The position numbers and the translations under genes are program-made. Shown piece after piece: positions 36,626 to 43,944 of a stretch of DNA of 64,000 nucleotides (position 1 is the stretch's first letter; each line of letters begins with the position of its first letter). Origin of the DNA: Oscillatoriales cyanobacterium (GTDB taxonomy: Bacteria > Cyanobacteriota > Cyanobacteriia > Cyanobacteriales > Microcoleaceae). Where the stretch lies: contig RDXX01000015.1 in NCBI GenBank assembly GCA_004292955.1, positions 238,892 through 302,891 of the forward strand. The letters are read 5' to 3'. Under the pieces are notes generated by a model that made no database searches, was not told the DNA's origin, and saw only the letters and a list, made by a program, of their open reading frames with translations.

Positions 36626-36995
36626 TTTCAATTCCTTCCCACATTTGAGAAACCGAAATGGTTTGCCCAGTCATGGCTTCGTGCCAAGCTTGCCGAAAAT
36701 CTTGTAGCAGCGCTGCTTTAGATTGGCCCTCTCCGTCAATTTCTGAGGGTTCTGGAATACTAAGAGAATTAGCAGCAGGCATCTCTTGGATTTCTGCTGA
36801 GAAAACCTCTGCCAGATTATTTTGTGAAACGATTACCCCTTGACGTTGCTTTTGGCTTAGAAACTCTATAAAACTCGCAACTAATGCCAGATGTTCTGGA
36901 GAGAGTCGATCGAGCCATCGATCGATTTGATGTCGAAGTGCTGCTACATTCATAATGCCATCATACCTTTTAATTTTACCTTCATTTTAACGTAA
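36421..36995. repeat. 575-bp direct repeat, copy A
   Basis: Same orientation and same length as 45419-45993. By eye there are roughly two dozen mismatches and no gaps. It covers the antitoxin gene, the front half of the toxin gene and ~40 bp upstream, ending at CGTAA in both copies. Confidence 0.9.
36618..36953 (-). CDS. Antitoxin paired with the RelE-like toxin
   Basis: A 111-residue acidic partner of the toxin. It begins MNVAALRHQIDRWLDRLSPE with LALVASFIEFLSQKQRQ, a helical region seen in cyanobacterial antitoxin-like proteins (DUF2281-like), and has a disordered middle and a C-terminal ALLQDFRQAWHEAMTGQ-TISVSQMWEGIEND helix that would wrap the toxin. It overlaps the toxin gene. Identification rests on operon position and the near-identical second copy next to another relE remnant. 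Confidence 0.8.
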   Translation of the reverse strand: MNVAALRHQIDRWLDRLSPEHLALVASFIEFLSQKQRQGVIVSQNNLAEVFSAEIQEMPAANSLSIPEPSEIDGEGQSKAALLQDFRQAWHEAMTGQTISVSQMWEGIEND

Positions 36996-37107
36996 GTATA
37001 AAGGTAGTGATGCGATTGCCGAGCGGTACATTCAGTTGACGGCTATTGGAACGGGAACCTTGGTGGAAATTGACCCGGATGGTTCAACCAATAGGGGCGA
37101 TTGTTAA
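36991..37107 (+). pseudogene. Fragment of an RTX/calcium-binding-type protein
   Basis: Immediately past direct repeat A the plus strand reads SDAIAERYIQLTAIGTGTLV, then EIDPDGST, and stops at TAA 37105. The TGTLVEIDPDG pattern is typical of the last repeats of secreted calcium-binding proteins. There is no start; the frame is cut at the repeat border. It appears to be the remnant of a gene disrupted by the arrival or rearrangement of the flanked segment. Confidence 0.45.
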
Positions 37108-37209
37108 TCCCCCTCTTTGAATCGCAAGTAATGTCAGGGTTTCGGTAGAAGTTGGATTTGAGTGACATTCAGTTTATGTGCCAAAGAGATTTTAACTCGC
37201 TCCAACTTT

Positions 37210-37947
37210 TTAACATAGAGAAATGTAAATTCGATCGAGATTTTTACCATGACTTTTACGCTTCAAAGAAACGGCACCCACTTCTTTGGCACTACTTACA
37301 TGAGTCCCACCACAAGGAATAATGATATCACCATAACGCCAGTAAGAGATATCTTTTGTACTAGGATCTGACTCCATCAAAATTTCATCGCCTTGAGCAA
37401 TCAAATTATTAGCTAAAGTAGACACTTTTGGAATCAGTTCAGGATTGAGTTTATTAGCGTAGTCTAAACGGGCACTCTGTTCATATATATAGCAACCTTT
37501 GATATATAGCTTTTCTTGATGACCATAGATTTCTTCAAGGGCGTGTAAAACAAAGTGAGTTGCACTGTGGTAACGCATTAGCTTGTATCGATAATCCCAA
37601 TCAATCTTCATATGCACTTTTTGTCCTACGATAAAAGGGGAAGGACTATCTAGTTTATGAACCACCACAGTATCAATCTGTACCATCGGAACTTCGACAT
37701 CTGGACGGTTTATATAGATAGGTTTTCCGGGTTGCTTTTGTACGTCAATGATAGCTACATCGTCAATAAAGCCTTTGTCAGGTACTTGCCCTCCTGATTC
37801 TGCATAAAATATAGTTCGATCTGTTACCAGCAAATCATCTTGTGTATGCAGCACGGTAGCTTCACATTCAGTCTGATAGGGTTCATCAATCCACAACTTC
37901 TGAGTTGGGGGTAGTTTTTCTGGACTGTTAAGAATAAAAATCGTCAT
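37210..37947 (-). CDS. alaX: AlaX-type alanyl-tRNA editing protein
   Basis: Free-standing homologue of the AlaRS editing domain, which hydrolyses wrongly charged Ser- or Gly-tRNA(Ala). The 245 residues show the TDRTIFYAESGGQVPDKG segment and the zinc-binding HSATH (~134) and CGGTHV (~217) motifs. It is the last gene of the minus-strand operon with serine acetyltransferase, JAMM protease and a PLP synthase. AAGGAG precedes the ATG at good spacing. In such company it may protect translation from a serine-like amino acid made or imported by the cluster; that is an inference. Confidence 0.88.
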   Translation of the reverse strand: MTIFILNSPEKLPPTQKLWIDEPYQTECEATVLHTQDDLLVTDRTIFYAESGGQVPDKGFIDDVAIIDVQKQPGKPIYINRPDVEVPMVQIDTVVVHKLDSPSPFIVGQKVHMKIDWDYRYKLMRYHSATHFVLHALEEIYGHQEKLYIKGCYIYEQSARLDYANKLNPELIPKVSTLANNLIAQGDEILMESDPSTKDISYWRYGDIIIPCGGTHVSSAKEVGAVSLKRKSHGKNLDRIYISLC

Positions 37948-38019
37948 TTCAATCTCCTTATTTTGGAAAGTTCACAGTTTACTCAAAACTGAGCAACAAA
38001 GCTTGATGTCATCAAAAAA

Positions 38020-38961
38020 TCAATCAAAAAGATCTAAGTAATCAATAGCTGAGTCATAAGCCATCGTCAGAATATTGACTTTGTGATGTAGCTGTTTCTT
38101 TTGCTGAACTTCCTCAACAACTTTTAAAGCAGCGGCGACATTAGCTCCAGAAGAAATACCTACTGACAAGCCTTCTTTTACGCTCAGATTTTTCATCATT
38201 TGTAATGACTCTTCAAATGTTACAGAAATCATTCGATCTATGATATTAACATTCAATACTTTGGGGATAATGCCAACAGCAAGACCTTGAATATTGTGAG
38301 GAAAAAATTTATTTTCTAGAAGCTCGCAGCCGTCTGGTTGAACTCCTATAATTGTTACCTTTGGTTTTTCTTTTTTGAGAATTTCTCCTATTCCTGTAAT
38401 GTGACCTCCAGTACCAATACTGGCAATAAAATAATCAATTGTTTCATTTTGAAAGTCTTCCAGAATTTCTGGAGCTGTTGTTAATCGATGAATTTCTGGA
38501 TTTGCTGGATTTTGACCTTGATTTAGCATCACATACTCAGGATTTTCAATCTGAATTTCCATTGCTAGCTCACCATGTGAATTACCTCCTTTACGACTAT
38601 CAGAAAGGATAATTTTTGCTCCTAACGCTTTTAATGATTTTTGTTTTTGTGAGCTATAGTTATCAGGAATAACTAAGATCACATTGTAGCCGAGGATAGC
38701 AGCAGCTATAGCAATTCCCATTCCTGTATTTCCTCCAGTTGGTTCGAGAATTGTTTGTCCTGTATTTGGTTTGAGAATCCCTTGTTTTTCGGCATCTTTA
38801 ATCATATTAAAGGCAATTCTAGTTTTGTGGCTACCTCCAGGATTAAACGTTTCATTTTTTATATAAATGGCAAACTTTGAATCAAGGGATTTATCAATTA
38901 TTTTTTGAAGCTTAATCACTGGAGTTTGACCAATTGTCTCTAAAATTGAGTTGTAAATCAT
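38020..38961 (-). CDS. Cysteine-synthase-like PLP enzyme with altered motifs
   Basis: A 313-residue fold-type II PLP enzyme close to O-acetylserine sulfhydrylase. The Schiff-base segment is NPGGSHKTRIA rather than NPGGSVKDRIA; the substrate loop is EPTGGNTGMG rather than TSGNTG; the phosphate loop is GTGGHITG rather than GTGGTITG. The Schiff-base Lys is kept. The tail lacks the usual family ending. These changes fall on residues that contact the substrate, so it may not be an ordinary cysteine synthase: other nucleophiles than sulfide on an acetylserine-type acceptor are possible. It follows the serine acetyltransferase and JAMM genes. ATG 38961 is chosen over a GTG four codons upstream. Confidence 0.82.
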   Translation of the reverse strand: MIYNSILETIGQTPVIKLQKIIDKSLDSKFAIYIKNETFNPGGSHKTRIAFNMIKDAEKQGILKPNTGQTILEPTGGNTGMGIAIAAAILGYNVILVIPDNYSSQKQKSLKALGAKIILSDSRKGGNSHGELAMEIQIENPEYVMLNQGQNPANPEIHRLTTAPEILEDFQNETIDYFIASIGTGGHITGIGEILKKEKPKVTIIGVQPDGCELLENKFFPHNIQGLAVGIIPKVLNVNIIDRMISVTFEESLQMMKNLSVKEGLSVGISSGANVAAALKVVEEVQQKKQLHHKVNILTMAYDSAIDYLDLFD

Positions 38962-39009
38962 AATTAGTATCACTGTTTTGTGTTTTGCAATCTTTTTTTG
39001 AGTATCTTC

Positions 39010-39498
39010 TCAGATCTTTCTACCAGGAAAAACAGCAATTAACTGATAATCTTCTGCAATAAATCTGAATAGTTTAGAACAGATAATTTCATCTCTTTGT
39101 ATATCAATTATCAGGTGATCTACTGGATAAATTGGCTTGCCATCAAATAGAGCATTTTTTTTGTCTTCATTGCTGAAATAAGCTCCTACATCAGGATGAG
39201 AATGATAGATTGCCTTGACTGGATTGACTGAAGCAATATTTCTGCTTAAGAACAAGGAATCTTCTGATGAAAAAACAAACCCTTCTCTTGCGCTCCTGGG
39301 ATAAGTTACTGGATCTGATTGATGTAATTGATTTTGAATGTTTTTGCAAGATCTGATGCCCTTTTCAAGAATTAACCCACAGCATTCATCTGGATAACTT
39401 TGGCGGGCAAAATAGTAAACTTTTTCAAGCAGCTCCTCAGAAATATTTTTTTCTATTTCTGAACGTAGAGATTGACCTTGTATGTAGATAGCCTTCAT
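39010..39498 (-). CDS. JAMM/MPN+ metalloprotease (Mec-like)
   Basis: A 162-residue zinc protease. The full JAMM signature is visible: the Glu in SYPDECCGLIL and HSHPDVGAYFSNED, giving HxHP-(n)-SxxD. In mycobacteria a related JAMM enzyme (Mec) cuts cysteine from the sulfur-carrier protein CysO after the synthase CysM has built it there. The neighbours here, a CysM-like enzyme and serine acetyltransferase, suggest a similar job, but no ThiS/MoaD-like carrier is seen in the window. The ATG at 39498 begins one base after the acetyltransferase stop; the longer frame to 39573 lies inside that gene. Confidence 0.85.
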   Translation of the reverse strand: MKAIYIQGQSLRSEIEKNISEELLEKVYYFARQSYPDECCGLILEKGIRSCKNIQNQLHQSDPVTYPRSAREGFVFSSEDSLFLSRNIASVNPVKAIYHSHPDVGAYFSNEDKKNALFDGKPIYPVDHLIIDIQRDEIICSKLFRFIAEDYQLIAVFPGRKI

Positions 39499-39499
39499 T

Positions 39500-40174
39500 T
39501 TATTTCTTGATAATTTGATTGGTTGTTCGTAGCAATACTTTAGAATTAGCAGGGATATCTTCGGTGATGACAATATAAGGAGAAATTTTTACGTCGTCAC
39601 CAATTGTCACCGCACCAAAAATCCTGACACATCCACCTACTTCCACACGATTTCCTAACGTTGGATGCCTTTTACTATATTGATTTCCAGAAATCCCTCT
39701 TGCACCTAAAATTACGCCTTGAAGAATGTAACAGTCATCACCAATTTCACAAGTTTCACCAATCACAGTACCATAGCCGTGATCTATAATACATCTACGA
39801 CCAATTGTGGCTGCTGGATGAATTTCAACTCCACTTTTAGCTTTGGCTTGCTCGGATATCCTTCGCGCAACGATTTTTAGATGGGTTATCTCATTTCCAT
39901 TACTGTGACAACTATAATATAAGGCATTGGCTACTCGATAATACATGAGAGCTTGAAAAGAGAGATAACTCTCAAAAATATACTCAGGCGATTTTTTCGC
40001 CGCTGGATCTTTATTAGAAAAGCAGATCAAGTCATCGTAAATTCGATCGTTTACTTGATCAATAATCTCCCGAGTTTTAAGTTCGCTGATAGAGCTTTCT
40101 GATAAATGGGATTGCAAGAGACCCTCGATTACTTGACTGATTTGACGATCGAGACGACTAAAAGTGAGCAACAT
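39500..40174 (-). CDS. Serine O-acetyltransferase (EpsC/CysE type)
   Basis: Makes O-acetylserine from serine and acetyl-CoA. The 224 residues have a helical N-terminal half and a left-handed beta-helix built of hexapeptides: SGVEIHPAATIGRRCIIDHG (catalytic Asp/His), GTVIGETCEIGDDCYILQG, KRHPTLGNRVEVGGCVRIFG, ending EDIPANSKVL. The N-terminal half (SFQALMYYRVANALY) is shorter than in E. coli CysE and fits the EpsC-like branch. It is first in the minus-strand operon. A second, housekeeping cysE presumably exists elsewhere. Confidence 0.85.
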   Translation of the reverse strand: MLLTFSRLDRQISQVIEGLLQSHLSESSISELKTREIIDQVNDRIYDDLICFSNKDPAAKKSPEYIFESYLSFQALMYYRVANALYYSCHSNGNEITHLKIVARRISEQAKAKSGVEIHPAATIGRRCIIDHGYGTVIGETCEIGDDCYILQGVILGARGISGNQYSKRHPTLGNRVEVGGCVRIFGAVTIGDDVKISPYIVITEDIPANSKVLLRTTNQIIKK

Positions 40175-40230
40175 ACAGTGAACCTCACAAGAAGAGTAAT
40201 CAGAGCTACTGAATTCCAGAGACTTGCAGG

Positions 40231-40494
40231 CTAAAGATTCCCATGAGCATCAGGAATTGGGGAGCCAAAGGCTTCACATTGCAAGCCGCCTGAGACGATC
40301 GCGACAGCATTGGCTATTAGTCCAGACTCTAGGGTGCGATCGACCACGATCGCGAGTCTCTTTGGATTTTCTGGAGCAGGCGGTTCCAGTAGGGTATTGG
40401 GATCTAGAATGACCTGTTCTTCGGGTAGGCGATCGCGAACAGCCCAATAGCCTACATCTGAAGCGGCAGCACTTGTCAGAGCTTCAAGTTTCAT
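40231..40494 (-). pseudogene. Possibly truncated DUF2000-like ORF
   Basis: An 87-residue frame whose second half (PKRLAIVVDRTLESGLIANA-VAIVSGGL, then GSPIPDAHGNL) resembles the first part of DUF2000 proteins, after a 47-residue N-terminal region ending LLEPPAPENP. DUF2000 domains are ~130-140 residues, and this frame stops at TAG just where the family would continue past GNL. So it is either a shortened gene or a domain fragment. It lies 56 bp upstream of the acetyltransferase gene on the same strand and may share its transcript. The family match is from memory and weak. Confidence 0.45.
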
Positions 40495-40568
40495 AGTAAT
40501 CTTAGAGGGAAAGTTTATTTCAGAAGAGTTCTGCCGAGGCAGGACTCTTTTCGTTTGTTATTTACACT

Positions 40569-40745
40569 TTACTGCTCGCGCCTGCTCTTGTCAACATATT
40601 TTGCAAATATTTTTTGCGTTTCACGACAATCACGACTATCTTTAATATAATTTAGCAGTCGATCGCTCTTGCAGAAGCCTTCCAAGACGTTCCCTGGAAT
40701 GACCAAATCTTGGCGTAAAGCCACTCTGGAGGGCTGCTGAGCCAT
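40569..40745 (-). CDS. Small basic protein, unrecognised
   Basis: A 58-residue frame beginning MAQQPSRVALRQDLVIPGNV and ending YVDKSRREQ. It is basic and probably helical in its second half. It lies 74 bp upstream of the DUF2000-like frame, on the same strand, in the divergent region between the two island operons, and just downstream of the cruciform repeat at 40780-40858. No family was recognised and no strong ribosome-binding site is visible, so it may be fortuitous. Confidence 0.4.
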   Translation of the reverse strand: MAQQPSRVALRQDLVIPGNVLEGFCKSDRLLNYIKDSRDCRETQKIFAKYVDKSRREQ

Positions 40746-41274
40746 TACTCTTGTGTTGCTCCGCACCCTTTTATAGATAGGACTTACACATAAACTCTAT
40801 CTGTAGAGTATGCACTGCGTACTCTACAGATAGTGTAAAAGACTCTTTTCGTAAGTCCCGATCGAGTGGGTAGACCTAATAGGTTAGGTTTCCCGCACCT
40901 CTGGGACAAAGGAAAAGTCTTATATGTCAATCAGTCTGGCAAGGAAGACTATCGTTTCACGATTTCCGGATTTTGCAAAATGAGTATGTTTAATTATCTT
41001 AGGTACGGCATCCACTCATGACGATCGAGCATATGTCTGTTAGGATTGCGGCAGATGGCCAATAAATCTGTCTTATCAAGATCGTCAAAACTTACAGTTG
41101 CTACGCTCAAAGGCTAGCTATATGGTGTAAACTCTTGTGGGCTTAGCACACAGCTAGCCGCAACGACCCAAGCTTGACCTCTGAAGTGCAAGCAGGACAA
41201 CTAGCACCTCGCAGCAAGTCAGCTTTATTGCGAGTCTATTGGTTTCAGAAAAAAAAGGAGGGTAAATAATCTCA
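40746..41274. promoter_or_regulatory. Divergent regulatory region of the island
   Basis: About 530 bp separate the two opposed operons. It contains the cruciform repeat at 40780-40858. The 416 bp after that have no ORF; an AAGGAGG sequence at 41259-41265 precedes the ATG of the regulator gene by nine bases. Promoters for the plus-strand operon, and plausibly operators for its HTH protein, should lie between 40900 and 41250. No specific box could be assigned. Confidence 0.5.
40780..40858. repeat. Nested palindrome (cruciform repeat)
   Basis: Inner perfect arms CTATCTGTAGAGTA (40797-40810) and TACTCTACAGATAG (40820-40833) around a nine-base loop; outer arms GGACTTAC (40780-40787) and GTAAGTCC (40851-40858). 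The nested symmetry looks like a small non-autonomous element, and it could also act as a transcription terminator or operator. Confidence 0.75.
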
Positions 41275-42342
41275 ATGGCACGCCCAAAACGCACTCGTCC
41301 TGAAGATACCGCGTCTCAGTCAAAATTTGTTCAGGTTGTGGAAGGCTATCTTACCAAAGCAAACTGGACAAAGCAGCAATTCATGGCTGAAATCCAGGTT
41401 GGAGAAGCTCAGTTCTATCGGTGGGCGAGGGGAGAAAATGTACCAACAAAAGCGATTGTTAATCGCGTTGCGGTATTTTTAGCTCGTCGCTTAGATGAAG
41501 TCTATCAAAATCTTCCTCACAATCCCTTTCCAGTTTCTGACACGATTGATGGTTTGTTAAATGAGCTGCTTGAAACAGCAGGCTATAGTGCCAGTGTTCG
41601 AGGAAAAGGAATCGACTCTAGCTGGCAAGAAATAGCTCATAAACGCTCGTGGAAACTTGGATACACATCAGTTAGCCCAAAATGGGCAAAGGTACCAGAT
41701 GACTATGGAGAAGCACCGACTGGCATGGCTATTGATCTTGCAGAAATAGTGGGAGATCTACTCGGCATACGTACAGAATGGCAGTATTTAACCTGGGATG
41801 AAATGCCTTCTGCTGTTGCAGAGCGAAAGGTTCATGGAATTGCCCCTTTTATGCTTGCTGCACCCGAAAGATTTTTCAACTATCGCTTTTCCGATCCTTG
41901 GAAGCAAGGAGGCTCTTTTAGACTGAATGCAGTGATATCTCAAAATCAGGTTAATGAAAATTCATTTGTTGAAGATTTACAGATTGGGCGCGTTCAGCTA
42001 GTTTATATAGTAAACGAAGTCGGAAGTTTTATAGTGAAAGTTCTTGGTGTCCGTTATGATCGAATGGTTTGTTCTGATCTAGCCAAAGCTATTAGTTATT
42101 TGAAAGCTACTGAAAGCAAAGAGAGTGAATTGATTCCTGTTTTTTGTTCTGACTCTATGACTTGTGAGTCCATCGCAAATAAGAATGACTGGAAAGTCAT
42201 CAATATCCACTGTATGAAAGATATAGAACTTTACCCAGCGTTTGCATTTCATCCTGAAGAAGAAAAGCTGACTTCTTCAGTCAACTCTGTTCTCAGGATG
42301 GTTAGTGAAATTCCCCAGATTACTAATGGGAGGGATAATTGA
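41275..42342 (+). CDS. HTH protein fused to a solute-binding (PBP type 2) domain
   Basis: A 355-residue cytoplasmic protein with no signal peptide. Residues ~18-75 look like a helix-turn-helix (TKQQFMAEIQVGEAQFYRWA, then PTKAIVNRVAVFLARRLDEVY). Residues ~120-345 resemble the family 3 periplasmic binding fold: LGYTSVSPKWAKVPDDYGEA, then GMAIDLAEIVGDLLGIRTEW, WDEMPSAVAERKVHGIAPFM and YRFSDPW. The likely role is a one-component regulator that senses the ligand the downstream transporter carries. The gene opens the plus-strand operon, ending one base before the next ATG. Confidence 0.7.
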   Translation: MARPKRTRPEDTASQSKFVQVVEGYLTKANWTKQQFMAEIQVGEAQFYRWARGENVPTKAIVNRVAVFLARRLDEVYQNLPHNPFPVSDTIDGLLNELLETAGYSASVRGKGIDSSWQEIAHKRSWKLGYTSVSPKWAKVPDDYGEAPTGMAIDLAEIVGDLLGIRTEWQYLTWDEMPSAVAERKVHGIAPFMLAAPERFFNYRFSDPWKQGGSFRLNAVISQNQVNENSFVEDLQIGRVQLVYIVNEVGSFIVKVLGVRYDRMVCSDLAKAISYLKATESKESELIPVFCSDSMTCESIANKNDWKVINIHCMKDIELYPAFAFHPEEEKLTSSVNSVLRMVSEIPQITNGRDN

Positions 42343-42343
42343 T

Positions 42344-43033
42344 ATGAAAATAATATCTCATCCCCTAGTTGAAATCATGGTCTATGAAGAAGACTCTATT
42401 CTCGATAAGCTAGCAGTAGAAGCTGACCTTAGTAAGTTATCCAGCAAGGTAGACGGATTGAAACGATTTGCTGAAGCCTTTTACTTTGTTCGCTACGATT
42501 TTTGCCGCCTCAACTTTATTGTCGGTGAACGTTGCTGTACGAATGAATTCCTATGGGCAGGATTAGCCAGAAATCTGTATGAAGAACTGGGTGGTAAAAA
42601 CGGACTAAGCCACAATCAGTTGTATCGAGATTTCTTATCTTGCGTTGATGCTCGACCAGAAAATTCTTTGCAGGAACCTGAATTTGCCCGCCACTTCAAC
42701 TTTGCCTGGGAAACATTCTGTAGAAAAGCTCCACTGGCAGAAGCTTTATCTGCCATCGCAATTTACGAAATTTTTGATGTACCGGACTATCAACTTCTGC
42801 TTCGAGTCATGAAAAAAGCAGATGTCTCACAGCTAGGGCTACGTTTCTTTCAGGTTCACGCAGCAGCGGAACACTTTGGAATGTTTGAAGACGTTGTTTC
42901 TTGGCTTCGAGAACAGGAAGGTGGAGAAAGTGCCTTCAATCGGGCGAAAGAATTTGTTTTTCAGACACAAACTGAAATGTGGCGTGGATTAATAGCGCAC
43001 TTACAAGAACAAACAACCGATTGCTGTGTTTAA
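42344..43033 (+). CDS. Haem-oxygenase-like fold enzyme (probable diiron, CADD/TenA-like)
   Basis: A 229-residue all-helical protein. Candidate metal ligands are in NLYEELGGKNGLSHNQLYRD (Glu and His, ~85-100) and in FFQVHAAAEHFGMFEDVV (His, Glu/His and Asp, ~178-196). This spacing is typical of haem-oxygenase-like diiron oxidases (HDO) and of the cyanobacterial CADD-like DUF3865 group; TenA/PqqC-type relatives are an alternative. HDOs act on amino-acid-like or fatty-acid substrates. The ATG at 42344 follows the regulator stop by one base; the frame open to 42305 is upstream gene sequence. It is followed by the transporter genes. Confidence 0.72.
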   Translation: MKIISHPLVEIMVYEEDSILDKLAVEADLSKLSSKVDGLKRFAEAFYFVRYDFCRLNFIVGERCCTNEFLWAGLARNLYEELGGKNGLSHNQLYRDFLSCVDARPENSLQEPEFARHFNFAWETFCRKAPLAEALSAIAIYEIFDVPDYQLLLRVMKKADVSQLGLRFFQVHAAAEHFGMFEDVVSWLREQEGGESAFNRAKEFVFQTQTEMWRGLIAHLQEQTTDCCV

Positions 43034-43061
43034 AACTTTTGATTTTTTTTGGAGGAACGCA

Positions 43062-43937
43062 ATGGGCATTAAAACACTTAAAAATCGCTGGTTTCCAATC
43101 GCCATTTCACTAGCAATAGTCTTCTTGGTCAGCTTGGCTTCATGCACAAAAAATTCTGCACAACAAACCAGTCCAAATACCACCAGCACGTCAACCTTGG
43201 GGCAAATCGCAGCCAGTAGCAAAATCAAAGTCGCCTATCTCGTCTTTCCGCCAACCATCACCAAAAACCAAACCACTGGAGAATTGGGCGGGCATTTAGT
43301 AGATACAATCAAAGAAATTGCGCGGCTCAACAACTGGACTCCCGAATTCATCGAAACCGATTGGTCAGGCTTTGCTACCGGGCTGGACTCCCGTCGGTTT
43401 GATGTTTCGATCGTCCCCACCTTCGTCACCGTCCCCAGAGCCTTATCCGTCTACTTCACCAATCCCCTCTTCTACGCAGGCAACAGCGCCATCACTAAAG
43501 CCGACGAAACCCGCTTCACAACCCTGGAAAGCATCGACCAACCCGGAGTCACCGTTGCTGTCACCCAAGGCGAAGCTGGCGACGAATATGCCAAAGCCAA
43601 CTTCAAGAAAGCCAAAATCACCCGCTTCTCTGGTGGCGACCAATCCCTTGCCTTCCAAGCTGTTGTGGCAGGTCGCGCCAATATTGCCCTCGGTGATGCC
43701 TATGTTACCTCCCAGTTTGCCAAAGCCAACCCCCAAGTCAAAGACCTTTTTGCCAAAGCCCCCTATAACCTCACTCCTGTCTCCTGGGCAGTGCGTAAGG
43801 GCGACACCGAAATGTTGAACTTCCTCAACAGCAGCCTAGAATCTTTAGATTACCAAGGTCGCCTGCGGGAGTGGGAACAAAAAGCAGGCGCAAACTGGCT
43901 CCACATTAAAAAAGTCTGGGAATTTACTAAATCGTAA
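43062..43937 (+). CDS. Polar amino-acid ABC transporter, substrate-binding lipoprotein
   Basis: A 291-residue solute-binding protein of family 3. Signal peptide with hydrophobic run FPIAISLAIVFLVSL and lipobox LASC (Cys ~27). The mature domain starts GQIAASSKIKVAYLVFPP and shows ELGGHLVDTIKEIARLNNWT, DWSGFATGLDSRRFDVSIVP, VTVAVTQGEAGDEYAK and NIALGDAYV, ending with a Trp-rich ANWLHIKKVWEF. The usual ligand-binding Arg and Asp positions seem to be kept, indicating an amino-acid-like ligand. GGAGGA seven bases before ATG 43062 fixes the start. The base composition of this gene (Pro/Ala codons, higher GC) differs from its AT-rich neighbours. Confidence 0.88.
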   Translation: MGIKTLKNRWFPIAISLAIVFLVSLASCTKNSAQQTSPNTTSTSTLGQIAASSKIKVAYLVFPPTITKNQTTGELGGHLVDTIKEIARLNNWTPEFIETDWSGFATGLDSRRFDVSIVPTFVTVPRALSVYFTNPLFYAGNSAITKADETRFTTLESIDQPGVTVAVTQGEAGDEYAKANFKKAKITRFSGGDQSLAFQAVVAGRANIALGDAYVTSQFAKANPQVKDLFAKAPYNLTPVSWAVRKGDTEMLNFLNSSLESLDYQGRLREWEQKAGANWLHIKKVWEFTKS

Positions 43938-43944
43938 TTCATCA

